NCBI GenBank assembly: GCA_900696505.1
Contig: CAADGJ010000064.1
Location: forward strand, 1 to 35,326
DNA: 35,326 nt
Reading direction: 5' to 3'
From: an uncultured Nitrosospira sp.
Lineage (GTDB): Bacteria > Nitrospirota > Nitrospiria > Nitrospirales > Nitrospiraceae
The first letter of the stretch is position 1. Each line of letters opens with the position of its first letter. Positions 1 through 8,470 of this stretch are shown piece by piece. The notes under the pieces are model-generated. The model was given only the letters and a program-made list of their open reading frames with translations, was not told the origin of the DNA and did not search any database. The translations under genes and the position numbers were made by a program.

Positions 1-959
1 AATCCGTGGTCGCCCGTGATGATCAGGACATCACCAACTTTGAGACACTCTTGCAAGTCGCGCAACCGGCGATCGACGTGTTGCAGCGTGGACAGGGTGT
101 CCTGCAGATCGGGGCTCATGATGGGAAGATTCGCGTAGATCAATCCGCGAGGCGCTTTGCTGAACATGCCGATGACTTCGTCCATCACGGCATGCGCTTG
201 AAACAAGGGTACCGATCTGGTGACCCCGCGCCCGCTGAAAAGGTCGCCGACTTTACCCACCCCGAAGACCAGCTGGCTGGCTTGGCTCAGGTGATCCAGC
301 AGTGTGAGGCCCGGTGCTTCCACGGCAAAATCCCGGCGACGTTCCGTAATAGCAAATTGTCCCGGCTGGCCGGTAAACGGATGGGCCACCACGCGAACGA
401 TCGGCATCGTCGCCTTGAGCCGGCGGCGAGCCTCGCGCGCCAGGCGATACAACTCCTCAGGCGGGATGACCTGTTCGTGGGCGGCCAGCATGATGGTCCC
501 GGCGGTATCGATCCACGCGATGGGCATGCCTGACTTCTGATGCTGCGCGCCGAACTCTGCAATGGGCTCCAGGTGAACGGTGCGACAGTTCCCCAGCGTC
601 TTTTGTCCCAATGCGGCTTCGAGACCGGAGGCCAGCTCGCTCGTGAACGCCTCGAGAGGGGTCGGACCATCTTCGATGACATACCCAGCCAATTCCCAAT
701 GTCCGGCCAGCGAGTGTTTACCCTTGGTCGTAAACCCCAGCATGCCGTAGCAGCCCTCCGGTTGAGCCATGGGGCGGATACCTTGAAATTGGCCCAGGAG
801 ACCGAGGCCGAGTTGTTCCAGATTCGGGAGGGCAAGTCCTTTGGAAATCGCAGCCAGCCGCTGCAGCGTATTGCAGCCGCCATCGCCATACGATTCCGCA
901 TCGGGCAAAGACCCGATGCCAAATCCATCTAAGACCAGCAGGACGATTCGAGTCATCAT
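1..959 (-). CDS. deoB: Phosphopentomutase, C-terminus cut off by window edge
   Basis: Interconverts (deoxy)ribose 1-phosphate and 5-phosphate in nucleoside catabolism. The frame is open from the ATG pair at 959/956 to the window edge, giving about 319 residues of a roughly 390-residue family. The N-terminus carries the alkaline-phosphatase-superfamily metal motif LDGFGIG (Asp at residue 11). VGKVGDLFSGRG lies about two thirds of the way along, and ITGDHG, a second metal-binding element, is the last thing visible. The next gene upstream, deoC, uses its product, so the pair forms a deoxynucleoside salvage unit. No strong Shine-Dalgarno precedes the start, so either ATG is possible. The missing part lies beyond base 1. 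Confidence 0.93.
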   Translation of the reverse strand, partial: MMTRIVLLVLDGFGIGSLPDAESYGDGGCNTLQRLAAISKGLALPNLEQLGLGLLGQFQGIRPMAQPEGCYGMLGFTTKGKHSLAGHWELAGYVIEDGPTPLEAFTSELASGLEAALGQKTLGNCRTVHLEPIAEFGAQHQKSGMPIAWIDTAGTIMLAAHEQVIPPEELYRLAREARRRLKATMPIVRVVAHPFTGQPGQFAITERRRDFAVEAPGLTLLDHLSQASQLVFGVGKVGDLFSGRGVTRSVPLFQAHAVMDEVIGMFSKAPRGLIYANLPIMSPDLQDTLSTLQHVDRRLRDLQECLKVGDVLIITGDHG

Positions 960-1047
960 CGGGGCACTATATCAAATCCGCTGAAACGAGCAAGCCAATC
1001 TCACCGTCCGGGCACAGTGACGGCCGTTCCTTCGTACCCAGTGGGAC

Positions 1048-1740
1048 TCAGCGAGTCATGACGGCCTGTTCCGCACGCCACTCGCTCAGGATTTTCAGAC
1101 TGGCGCTGGTGCCGATCCGATCCGCCCCAGCCTCCAGTAACGCTCGTGTCGACTTCCAATCCCGAATGCCGCCAGAAGCCTTGACCTTCGCCTGTCCGGC
1201 CACGGCCTCTTTCATGAGCCGCACATCTTCCACCGTGGCACCGGCTTGATTGAATCCCGTTGAGGTCTTCACATAGTCCATACCCGCTTCAACGGCTAGG
1301 CGGCACGCCGTAATTTTTTCTTCGCGTGTGAGCAAACAGGTTTCCAGAATGACCTTATGGTTGACTCCAGGCGTGGCGCGCACGACGGCCGCCATATCCT
1401 GCCGTACGAAATCATAGTCCCCGGATTTCAGGCGGCTGATGTTGATGACCATGTCCAACACTCGCGCGCCATGCGCCACCGCTTCGATCGCCTCGGTCAC
1501 TTTCGCATGGGTCGAATGGCCACCGAGAGGGAACCCGATCGGAATGCCCACTTGCACGGCGGTTCCGGCCACGGCCGCAACCGCCTCATCGACATAACAG
1601 GGCGGCACAAAAATCACGACAAATCCCTGCTCCTTCGCCTCGGCACACAGCCGCAAGACGTCGGCCTTTGTCGCCTCGGGACGCAATACCGTGTGATCCA
1701 GCAGAGCAGGTAAATTCTCATTCCACGACACAAGTCCCAT
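1048..1740 (-). CDS. deoC: Deoxyribose-phosphate aldolase
   Basis: Cleaves 2-deoxyribose 5-phosphate to glyceraldehyde 3-phosphate and acetaldehyde; cytosolic class I aldolase. The 230-residue protein is full length for the short bacterial form. Lys-158 in YVKTSTGF is the Schiff-base lysine, Asp-96 lies in LDMVIN, and Lys-187 lies in KASGGIR, so the Lys/Lys/Asp catalytic set is complete. The ATG at 1740 has AAAGGA about eight bases upstream. It lies 85 bp downstream of mltG and 88 bp upstream of deoB on the same strand, so it probably belongs to the long recA-to-deoB run. Because deoB supplies deoxyribose 5-phosphate, the two enzymes act in sequence. Confidence 0.96.
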   Translation of the reverse strand: MGLVSWNENLPALLDHTVLRPEATKADVLRLCAEAKEQGFVVIFVPPCYVDEAVAAVAGTAVQVGIPIGFPLGGHSTHAKVTEAIEAVAHGARVLDMVINISRLKSGDYDFVRQDMAAVVRATPGVNHKVILETCLLTREEKITACRLAVEAGMDYVKTSTGFNQAGATVEDVRLMKEAVAGQAKVKASGGIRDWKSTRALLEAGADRIGTSASLKILSEWRAEQAVMTR

Positions 1741-1825
1741 GCGCGATTCCTTTCAGATGATGAATGTTGATGGATGCAATAGACCGTCACGAGGCGATGC
1801 GGCGTGGAGTAAGGCACCGATACGA

Positions 1826-2878
1826 TCACGCGCCGTGAGTCACGAGGCTTCCCCTGGCCCGCTTGCGGAACGGCTGCTTCTGATACTTTTCCACGGCGAG
1901 ATTATGTTCGGCCAGGGTTGAGGAGAACTGATGGGTGCCATCGTTGCGCGAGACGAAATAGAGATAGGACGCCTGCGCCGGAAACAGTGCTGCACGAAGC
2001 GAGTGAGCTCCTGGACTGGCGATCGGGCCGGGCGGAAGTCCCTGCACACGATACGTATTGTAGGGGCTCATGACGGACAGGTCGCGTTTATGAATATTGC
2101 CGTCAAACGCCGGGAGCCCATAAATGACCGTCGGATCGCTCTGCAGGGGAATCTTCTTTCGCAACCGGTTGTGAAACACCGCCGCAATCAATTCCCGCTC
2201 TTCCTTGGAGCCGGTCTCTTTTTCGATGACTGATGCCAGCGTCAAGACTTGATGGAGCGACAACTTCATGCGCGCGGCCTGTTCCTGCAAGTCGGCGCTC
2301 CATACGCGATGGAGCCCGTCCACCATGGCCTTGATGACATCACGGGCCTTGGCTTGGCGAGGAAAGGAATAGGTCTCCGGAAACAAGTAGCCTTCCAGCG
2401 AGTCCGCTTCAATCCCTAGCGTCGCAATGAACGTGCGATCGCGCACCAGCTTCGAGAATTCCTTCGCATCCGTCACCTGCTGTCCCGCCAGCACCTCGGC
2501 GATTTGCGCAAGATTGTATCCTTCGGGGATCGTGACCGGATGCAATACGACCCGGCCCGCCAACAGCTTACTCAGAATGTCCTGAGGCGACATGCCGCCA
2601 TCGAGTTCGTATTCGCCGGGGCGAATTTTGCGATCACTGTCGTGCGACCGGCCAAGCAGGAGAAACGCCCAGCGGCTGCGAATCAGCTGCTCGCTCTTCA
2701 ACATGCCCGCAACCTGCTGAAAGGTACTGCCGTCAGGAATCGTGACGATCTTGGAGGGTGGCTTAGGAAGCCCGCTGGCGACGGGACTTTGAGCCCAGCG
2801 CAGGACCAGATAGCCCGAGAGGGCCAAGAGTATCACCATCGCTAGAACCAGTCCCGCAATCAATCGCTTCTGCATCAT
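1826..2878 (-). CDS. mltG: Endolytic murein transglycosylase MltG (YceG family)
   Basis: Inner-membrane lytic transglycosylase that cuts nascent glycan strands and so sets their length. An N-terminal membrane anchor (about residues 5-28) is followed by a LysM-like part and the YceG domain. The catalytic Glu is in ASVIEKETG (Glu-219), and the family signature LQSDPTVIYG follows about 40 residues later. I chose the first of two tandem ATGs (2878, 2875); a TTG at 2896 would add six residues. No good Shine-Dalgarno is visible, and the start lies inside the 3' end of ruvX, so translation may be coupled. The length of 350 residues is normal for the family. Confidence 0.93.
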   Translation of the reverse strand: MMQKRLIAGLVLAMVILLALSGYLVLRWAQSPVASGLPKPPSKIVTIPDGSTFQQVAGMLKSEQLIRSRWAFLLLGRSHDSDRKIRPGEYELDGGMSPQDILSKLLAGRVVLHPVTIPEGYNLAQIAEVLAGQQVTDAKEFSKLVRDRTFIATLGIEADSLEGYLFPETYSFPRQAKARDVIKAMVDGLHRVWSADLQEQAARMKLSLHQVLTLASVIEKETGSKEERELIAAVFHNRLRKKIPLQSDPTVIYGLPAFDGNIHKRDLSVMSPYNTYRVQGLPPGPIASPGAHSLRAALFPAQASYLYFVSRNDGTHQFSSTLAEHNLAVEKYQKQPFRKRARGSLVTHGA

Positions 2879-3374
2879 CGACTCGTGGTTCGTCAAAAGA
2901 CCAGGGATCGTCTTCGTGGGAATTGCTTATGGCCTGCTCTTGGCTCGTCGACGGCTTCTCCAAACTCGCGAGGTAACTCTGGAGGAGAATCGCGGCAGCG
3001 ATGCGATCGACGATGCCTTTCCGTTTGCGGCGGCCGACATCGGCGGCGATCAATAAGTCCTCCGCCGCACAGGTCGTCATCCGTTCGTCCCAGGTTACCA
3101 CCGGAACCGACAAGGCCGGTTCCAGCAGTTGGATGAACTCCTCGACGACTTTTGCGGCGGGGCCACTTTCCCCGTCCAATCGAAGCGGTAAGCCGACGAG
3201 CACCCGGCCGACCTCGTGCTCGCGCACCAACTCCTGAATATGTCGAATATCGGCCTCGGGATTGCGTCGATGAAACGTTTCCAACGGCTGGGCGGGCCAC
3301 CCGAGCTCATCGCTCAGGGCAAAGCCGATGCGTTTGGAGCCGTGATCGATCGCAAGAATCCGTTGGCCTTTCAT
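2763..3374 (-). CDS. ruvX: Pre-16S rRNA nuclease / Holliday-junction resolvase-like protein YqgF
   Basis: RNase H-fold nuclease of the YqgF family, implicated in maturing the 5' end of 16S rRNA. Acidic residues at the expected places are Asp-10 (LAIDHGS), Asp-96 (TWDERMT) and Asp-123 (VDRIAAA). The ATG at 3374 follows the alaS stop by four bases, with GGAAGGG as ribosome-binding site. The family normally ends near residue 140; here the frame runs on to residue 203 with a low-complexity acidic then Ser/Gly-rich tail that overlaps the first 116 bp of mltG in another frame. The tail resembles run-on rather than a domain. Identity is secure; the functional extent of the tail is not. Confidence 0.9.
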   Translation of the reverse strand: MKGQRILAIDHGSKRIGFALSDELGWPAQPLETFHRRNPEADIRHIQELVREHEVGRVLVGLPLRLDGESGPAAKVVEEFIQLLEPALSVPVVTWDERMTTCAAEDLLIAADVGRRKRKGIVDRIAAAILLQSYLASLEKPSTSQEQAISNSHEDDPWSFDEPRVDDAEAIDCGTGSSDGDTLGPLGLSGPALGSKSRRQRAS

Positions 3375-3378
3375 CAGT

Positions 3379-6009
3379 CTACCCTTCCAAGGCCTTTTGG
3401 ACCAACCCAAAAACTTTTTCGAGCGCCGGTCCCAGCCCTTCGGGATTTTTTCCGCCGGCTTGCGCCATCTCAGGGCGACCACCGCCTGTCCCGCCGACTT
3501 CGGTCGCCATCGCCTTGATCAATTCACCCGCCTTCAAACGGCCGACCAGATCCTTCGTCACCACCACCAGCAACGAGACCTTGCCGTCGTTCGCCGCGCC
3601 CAAAGCGACAACACCGCTTCGGAGCTTGTCCCGTAGTTGATCGGCGAGCGCCCGCATGCCGTTTACATCGAGGCCATCCGTACGTTGCGCGTGCACCTGG
3701 ACGCCCTTGATCTCTCGTGCCTGCGCGTCACCGGACGATGTGCTCGCCATTTTCAGCTTCACGTCTGCAAGTTCGCGTTCCTTGTCCTTCAGCTGTTCGC
3801 TCAACTTCCGGGTGCGCGCCACAACCTCCGTCGGCGCGACTTTCAGAAGTTCAGACATCTCTCGCACATCCGCTTCCAGGCGCTTGAGGGAATCCAAGGC
3901 ACCACTCCCCGTCAAACACTCGATGCGGCGCACCCCGGCGGCTACTCCCGATTCAGAGACGATCCGGAACAATCCGATTTCCCCCGTACGCCCACAATGA
4001 GTGCCCCCGCACAATTCCTTGCTGAAGGTGTCGATCTGGACCACTCGCACCCGATCGCCATACTTGTCCCCAAAGAAGGCCAATGCCCCGCCCGCCACCG
4101 CATCCTGCACGCCCATCACATCGGTTTGCACCGGCTGATCAAGGCGGACCTGCTCATTAACGATCGATTCGATCTCGTCGATGTCACGGGACGACATGGG
4201 CCGGAAGTGGGCAAAGTCGAACCGCAGACGATTCGGTGCCACGAGCGAGCCGTACTGTTTGACGTGCGGCCCAAGTAGATCGCGCAACGCGGCATGCACC
4301 AAATGGGTAGCGGTATGGTTACGCGCCGCATCTTTCCTGGTCCGAGGATTCACCGAGAGCTGCAGCCGTTCGCCTTCACGAATAGAACCGGATGTCACCA
4401 CGCCCTTATGGACGATCAACGTCGGCACTGGTCTGGTGGTCTCGCGAATCTCCACGCGGCCGTCGGTCCCGCTTAACACACCTTGATCGCCGGCCTGGCC
4501 GCCGCCTTCCGCATAAAATGGCGTGACGTCGAGCACGATCTCGATTTCGTCGCCTTCGCGGGCCTCCTTGATCAGGCGATCACCCAGAAGGAGCGCCTGC
4601 ACCACACCTTCGGAATCCAAGCGGTCATAGCCGACAAATGCGGTGGTTCCGACACGCGTCGCCACGTCGCTCAGGGCCGGCCTCGCGGTTTCGCTCTCGA
4701 AGCCCGCCGTTTTTCTGGCGCGCGTCCGCTGCTCTTCGATGGCCGCTTCAAAGCCGGTTTCATCAAGGGTGATCCCCTGTTCACGGCAGGCTTCCGCGAT
4801 GAGATCCATCGGAAACCCGTACGTGTCGTAGAGTTTGAAAATTTCCGTCCCCTGCAACACGTGCTGCCCCGACGCCTTCACCTTCGACAGCATGTCGTTC
4901 AGGATCGGCAGCCCTTGATCCAGTGTGGCGATAAACCGCTCTTCCTCACCGCGCGTCGCTTCCGCCACCGTCCCGGCCGCCGGCCGCAATTCGTGATAGG
5001 CCTCGCCCATTTGGTCCACGACCGTCGCCGTCAATTCGTGCAGGAACGGCTCGGTGATACCGAGCAACCGTCCGTGACGGGCCGCTCGCCGGAGAATTCG
5101 CCGAAGCACATAGCCCCGCCCTTCATTCGACGGCAGGACACCGTCAGCCATCAGAAACGTAATGGCTCGAAGGTGGTCGGCAATGACCCGCATGGACCGA
5201 TCTGACTGCTCCACCGCTCCGTACTCAGCACCGGCTCGCCGTCCAATCGCGGCCAGCAATGGCGCGAACAAATCACTGTCGTAATTGCTGAGCCGGCCCT
5301 GCGCGACCGCCGTGAGTCGCTCCAGTCCCATGCCGGTGTCGATGCTCGGCTTTGGAAGCGGATTGAGCGTCCCGGCGCTATCGCGATTGAATTGCATGAA
5401 CACCAGGTTCCAGATCTCAATGACCCGGTCGCCTTCACCGTTCGGCGTATCATCGCCCGGCACCGACGGCCCCTGATCGAAGTGCAGTTCCGAGCAAGGC
5501 CCGCAGGGACCCGTGTCGGCCATCTGCCAGAAATTGTCCTTCTCGCCACAACGCACGATACGGCTCGGGGACACGCCGATCTTCCGCCACAACCGATCGG
5601 CTTCGTCGTCTTCGCGAAAGATCGTGATCCACATCCGGTCTTTCGACAGCCCGACCACCGAGGTCAGAAATTCCCAGCCGAAGCGGATGGCGTCTTCCTT
5701 GAAATAATCGCCGAAGGAAAAGTTGCCGAGCATTTCGAAGAACGTATGATGCCGCCTGGTGTAGCCGACATTTTCAAGGTCATTGTGCTTGCCGCCGGCA
5801 CGCAGACACTTCTGCACGGTCACGGCCCGCTGATAGGCGCGCGTTTCTTCACCCAGGAACACCCGTTTGAATTGATTCATCCCGGCGTTCGTAAACAGCA
5901 ACGTGGGATCCGCCTGTGGAATCAACGGCGCGCTCGGCACCGCTCGATGGCCCTGCTGCTCAAAGTACCGGATGAAGGCTCGCCGCAGATCGTTTACACT
6001 TTGGCTCAT
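3379..6009 (-). CDS. alaS: Alanyl-tRNA synthetase
   Basis: Charges tRNA-Ala with alanine and clears mischarged Ser/Gly. The 876-residue protein is complete. The class II catalytic core occupies about residues 1-240, with FEMLGNFSFGDYFK near residue 91. A tRNA-recognition region follows, then the editing domain with the zinc ligands HTATH (565-569) and CGGTHC (667-672), and a coiled-coil plus DHHA1-type C-terminal domain ending in a glycine-rich segment (AGGKNPEG). The start codon overlaps the recX stop as ATGA, so the two are translationally coupled. recX-alaS adjacency is common in several phyla. Nothing is missing. Confidence 0.98.
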   Translation of the reverse strand: MSQSVNDLRRAFIRYFEQQGHRAVPSAPLIPQADPTLLFTNAGMNQFKRVFLGEETRAYQRAVTVQKCLRAGGKHNDLENVGYTRRHHTFFEMLGNFSFGDYFKEDAIRFGWEFLTSVVGLSKDRMWITIFREDDEADRLWRKIGVSPSRIVRCGEKDNFWQMADTGPCGPCSELHFDQGPSVPGDDTPNGEGDRVIEIWNLVFMQFNRDSAGTLNPLPKPSIDTGMGLERLTAVAQGRLSNYDSDLFAPLLAAIGRRAGAEYGAVEQSDRSMRVIADHLRAITFLMADGVLPSNEGRGYVLRRILRRAARHGRLLGITEPFLHELTATVVDQMGEAYHELRPAAGTVAEATRGEEERFIATLDQGLPILNDMLSKVKASGQHVLQGTEIFKLYDTYGFPMDLIAEACREQGITLDETGFEAAIEEQRTRARKTAGFESETARPALSDVATRVGTTAFVGYDRLDSEGVVQALLLGDRLIKEAREGDEIEIVLDVTPFYAEGGGQAGDQGVLSGTDGRVEIRETTRPVPTLIVHKGVVTSGSIREGERLQLSVNPRTRKDAARNHTATHLVHAALRDLLGPHVKQYGSLVAPNRLRFDFAHFRPMSSRDIDEIESIVNEQVRLDQPVQTDVMGVQDAVAGGALAFFGDKYGDRVRVVQIDTFSKELCGGTHCGRTGEIGLFRIVSESGVAAGVRRIECLTGSGALDSLKRLEADVREMSELLKVAPTEVVARTRKLSEQLKDKERELADVKLKMASTSSGDAQAREIKGVQVHAQRTDGLDVNGMRALADQLRDKLRSGVVALGAANDGKVSLLVVVTKDLVGRLKAGELIKAMATEVGGTGGGRPEMAQAGGKNPEGLGPALEKVFGLVQKALEG

Positions 6010-6452
6010 AACTCGTCTAACCCCGTCTCCAAGTCGACTTGCGTGACTTGCTGAATGGTGTCGTCATCAAACCCGCGTTGCCGCAAAAATCTCACCCACT
6101 GTAGTGGACGCATCCTCGTCGTTCGTCCTTCTAACGCCTGGCACGCCAATTCCTGTTCAGAAACCGACCGGTAAGCACTGCACAAGGCCCGCTCCGCCAC
6201 CGTATCTTCGAAGCCTCGACGAAGGAGTTCCAGCTTCAGTCGTTCACGTCCCATCGGGCGTCGCGAGAGCCGGGCTTCCGCCCACCGGGTGGCATAGGCT
6301 TGATCGTCGAGATACCCGCGCCGCTGTAACTCACGGACAACCGCGTGCCCCTGCACCCGGCTCGCCCCTTTTTCTTGAACGTAGTGCTGGACCTGAGAGG
6401 CTGTCCGCTCAGCACGGCCAAGGTACCGGATCGCCATTGTCAGGAAATCCAT
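6006..6452 (-). CDS. recX: Regulatory protein RecX
   Basis: Binds RecA filaments and modulates recombinase activity. The 148-residue protein has the expected three-helix tandem repeats: DFLTMAIRYLGRAERT, then RELQRRGYLDDQAYATRWAE near residue 45, then RFLRQRGFDDDTIQQV near the end. I chose the ATG at 6452 because AGGGAG lies eight bases upstream. An ATG at 6494 would add 14 residues without a properly spaced ribosome-binding site. It follows recA by 50 bp and overlaps alaS by four bases, so it is cotranscribed with recA and probably shares its DNA-damage control. Confidence 0.92.
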   Translation of the reverse strand: MDFLTMAIRYLGRAERTASQVQHYVQEKGASRVQGHAVVRELQRRGYLDDQAYATRWAEARLSRRPMGRERLKLELLRRGFEDTVAERALCSAYRSVSEQELACQALEGRTTRMRPLQWVRFLRQRGFDDDTIQQVTQVDLETGLDEL

Positions 6453-6502
6453 CGGCGACTCCCTGCGTCGTGGTACACCACGTCCAGCCGACATCCTGCT
6501 GC

Positions 6503-7615
6503 CTATGATGTCACTCTCGCACTGTGGCCGCGCTTCTCGTCCTGGCGAATCTCAACCTTGCGCTCGGGTTTCTCTTCTTTTGCCTCTTTGGCCTCGGCTT
6601 TCTTCTCGGCCCCGCGCAAAGGCAGCCCGGCTAGTTCGCGCACCTTGCCTTCGATCTCCTTGGCGATGGCCGGGTTGGTCTTGAGAAAGTCGCGGACGGC
6701 TTCACGCCCCTGGCCCAATCGCTCGCCCTTATAGGAGTACCAGGCGCCGGCCTTCTCCACCACGCGCTTCTCGACTCCCATATCGACAATCTCGCCCGAT
6801 TTGGAAATTCCCTCGGCGAACATGATGTCGAATTCCGCCTGTCTGAACGGCGGGGCCATCTTGTTCTTGACCACCTTGACGCGGACGCGGCTTCCGGTGA
6901 CATCCTGCCCATCCTTGATCGACTCAATCCGACGAATGTCGAGGCGCACGGACGAATAAAACTTCAAGGCGTTGCCGCCCGTCGTGGTTTCCGGATTGCC
7001 GAACATCACACCGATTTTCATGCGGATCTGGTTAATGAAGATCAGGGTCGTCTGCGATTTGGCGATGGCAGCCGTCAGTTTACGCAAGGCCTGGGACATC
7101 AGTCGTGCCTGCAACCCCATATGGGCATCACCCATTTCGCCTTCGATCTCAGCTCGAGGCACCAGCGCCGCGACGGAGTCCACGACAATCACGTCAATGG
7201 CGCCGCTGCGGACGAGGGTCTCCGCAATCTCCAGCGCCTGCTCGCCGGTATCCGGCTGCGACACGAGCAAGTCGTCGGTGTGTACGCCCAACTTCTTGGC
7301 ATAGGTCAAATCCAGCGCATGTTCGGCGTCGATGAAGGCCGCTACGCCACCGGCCTTCTGTGCCTCGGCGATCGCATGCAACGTCAGGGTGGTTTTACCG
7401 GACGACTCCGGTCCAAAAATCTCGATGACGCGCCCACGAGGGAATCCCCCTACGCCGAGCGCAATATCCAATCCCAAGGATCCGCTCGAGATCGCCGGTA
7501 CGTCGGCCGGTCGATCATCGGTCCCCAGCTTCATCACCGCGCCCTTGCCGTATTGTTTTTCAATCTGAGCCAGGGCCAGGTCCAACGCGCGTTTCTTTTC
7601 ATCTTTTTCAGACAT
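6503..7615 (-). CDS. recA: Recombinase RecA
   Basis: ATP-dependent strand-exchange protein and co-protease for LexA. The 370-residue protein has Walker A GPESSGKT at residues 68-75, Walker [11 protein letters not shown], and the L1/L2 loop region including [12 protein letters not shown] and [14 protein letters not shown] long Lys/Glu-rich C-terminal tail (about residues 330-370) is more charged than in E. coli. The ATG is preceded by AAGGAG. It heads the minus-strand run recX, alaS, ruvX, mltG. Upstream lie a TATAAT box and a GTTC direct repeat described separately. Confidence 0.99.
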   Translation of the reverse strand: MSEKDEKKRALDLALAQIEKQYGKGAVMKLGTDDRPADVPAISSGSLGLDIALGVGGFPRGRVIEIFGPESSGKTTLTLHAIAEAQKAGGVAAFIDAEHALDLTYAKKLGVHTDDLLVSQPDTGEQALEIAETLVRSGAIDVIVVDSVAALVPRAEIEGEMGDAHMGLQARLMSQALRKLTAAIAKSQTTLIFINQIRMKIGVMFGNPETTTGGNALKFYSSVRLDIRRIESIKDGQDVTGSRVRVKVVKNKMAPPFRQAEFDIMFAEGISKSGEIVDMGVEKRVVEKAGAWYSYKGERLGQGREAVRDFLKTNPAIAKEIEGKVRELAGLPLRGAEKKAEAKEAKEEKPERKVEIRQDEKRGHSARVTS

Positions 7616-7723
7616 TCATAACTCCTTCTCGCGACATGACTCGTGAAGTGTGCCTGTCTCGCATGCCGTGGGAGACAACGCACCAGCCGGCCATGAGTTG
7701 ACCACGCGCCAGACTCAGACCAG

Positions 7724-7738
7724 GAACGCAGACAGAAC
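7724..7738 (-). promoter_or_regulatory. Candidate LexA-type operator, GTTC-N7-GTTC, over the recA start point
   Basis: On the minus strand the bases are GTTCTGTCTGCGTTC: two GTTC half-sites in direct repeat separated by exactly seven bases. It begins five bases downstream of the TATAAT box, so a bound repressor would block initiation. The direct-repeat form is the LexA recognition type known from Alphaproteobacteria. Assigning it to LexA here is inference, since no lexA gene lies in the window. Confidence 0.45.
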
Positions 7739-7743
7739 AGCGG

Positions 7744-7749
7744 ATTATA
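7744..7749 (-). promoter_or_regulatory. Candidate -10 box of the recA promoter
   Basis: Read on the minus strand this is a perfect TATAAT, about 129 bp upstream of the recA start codon, in a gap that otherwise lacks coding potential. No good -35 hexamer is visible 16-18 bases upstream. That is common at activated or repressed promoters but lowers certainty. The expected start point would be near 7737. Confidence 0.5.
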
Positions 7750-7805
7750 CCGGACTTAGAAGGAAGAAGCCTAGCCCGCACGGGCCTGCGATCCATCCAA
7801 TCTCG

Positions 7806-7973
7806 TCAAGCAAGACGGGATGGAGCCCCTTCGTGAATCTCGCGAAACCATGCATCGAAATCCCCTGATGCTCCATACCTGCTTCCGGCATCGACGTCAA
7901 AAAACCCGCAGCCTTCCGTCATAGCTGCCACGTCTCCGACGTGAGAGGGTATTGGTCTTCGCCCGCCGTGCAT
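7806..7973 (-). CDS. Possible small protein of 55 residues, unknown
   Basis: A short frame ending in TGA at 7806. The ATG at 7973 has AGGAAGGA six bases upstream, which is the main argument that it is translated. An upstream ATG at 8084 would give 92 residues but has no ribosome-binding site. The product has no recognisable domain, no signal peptide and mixed composition (Gly, Ser, Asp; C-terminus DAWFREIHEGAPSRLA). It would be transcribed toward recA. An unlucky open frame in the recA-upstream gap is an equally good explanation. Confidence 0.3.
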   Translation of the reverse strand: MHGGRRPIPSHVGDVAAMTEGCGFFDVDAGSRYGASGDFDAWFREIHEGAPSRLA

Positions 7974-8105
7974 CGCGAGTCCTTCCTGGCGACCTGACGC
8001 GTAAGTATATGAAAATGTGTTTGAGACTGAAGGGAGTTGGCCAAAGAGCGGACGGCTAAAGTCATAGCGCGGACGCGCCGACATTCTTGGTGAGGGACAA
8101 TGCGC

Positions 8106-8122
8106 TTGGCACCAAGCTTGCT
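8106..8122 (+). promoter_or_regulatory. Sigma-54 promoter (-24/-12)
   Basis: TTGGCACCAAGCTTGCT matches the sigma-54 consensus at every conserved position: TGGCAC, five bases, TTGC, then T. The GC of the -12 element is at 8120-8121, predicting a start near 8132, which is 37 bp ahead of the small gene at 8169. A sigma-54 activator with an intact GAFTGA loop is encoded at 16317-17729, so the needed machinery exists, although a regulatory link to that protein is not shown. Confidence 0.75.
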
Positions 8123-8168
8123 CCTACCTGGAGTATTCGTTCACCTCTTACGGATGCAGGAGGCCCCC

Positions 8169-8432
8169 ATGCCACAGCAACACATGGACGATCATTCAGG
8201 ACAATCTGCGGTTCAATTGCATGTGCCCGCCGCTCGCGCGCCACGCGACTTGACCTATGACGAAAAAAAAGCCGCCGAGGCGGCCTTTCGTGGCGAACCG
8301 TTCAATCCCGCCTGGTCTGCCGCGGCAGCAGTCGTGTATGAAGGGATCGTCTCAGCGATGTGTCGCATGCAGGTCGCCTCACTGACTGATATGGAGGCCG
8401 TTTCTGTCGCTGAGGAATGTCTCACGCGATAA
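8169..8432 (+). CDS. Small conserved-looking protein, unknown, behind a sigma-54 promoter
   Basis: An 87-residue soluble protein that I do not recognise. The ATG at 8169 has a strong GGAGG five bases upstream, better than the in-frame ATGs at 8154 or earlier. The sequence starts with a polar His/Gln-rich stretch. It continues with an alanine-rich helical part (YDEKKAAEAAFRGEPFNPAWS, then AAAVVYEGIVSAMCRM) and ends in a short helix with one further Cys. No transmembrane segment or signal peptide is visible. It stands alone on the plus strand, convergent with thpR, 38 bp away. The sigma-54 element at 8106-8122 is its likely promoter and suggests expression under a specific signal such as nitrogen, envelope or motility control. 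Confidence 0.7.
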   Translation: MPQQHMDDHSGQSAVQLHVPAARAPRDLTYDEKKAAEAAFRGEPFNPAWSAAAAVVYEGIVSAMCRMQVASLTDMEAVSVAEECLTR

Positions 8433-8470
8433 ATGACTCGCGCACGAGGTCATGCGGCCAGACGTGTCGC

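Noticed and set aside
287-928. 213-codon minus-strand open frame over deoB
   Set aside because: It is out of frame with the deoB reading, which carries the LDGFGIG and ITGDHG motifs; the product is Arg/Ser/Trp-rich shadow sequence.
3637-5205. Long plus-strand open frames opposite alaS
   Set aside because: They are antisense to a fully conserved alanyl-tRNA synthetase, have no ribosome-binding sites and show no protein-family features.
6138-6153. TGGCACGCCAATTCCT as a sigma-54 promoter
   Set aside because: The -12 element reads TTCC instead of TTGC, and it lies inside recX facing away from any gene start.
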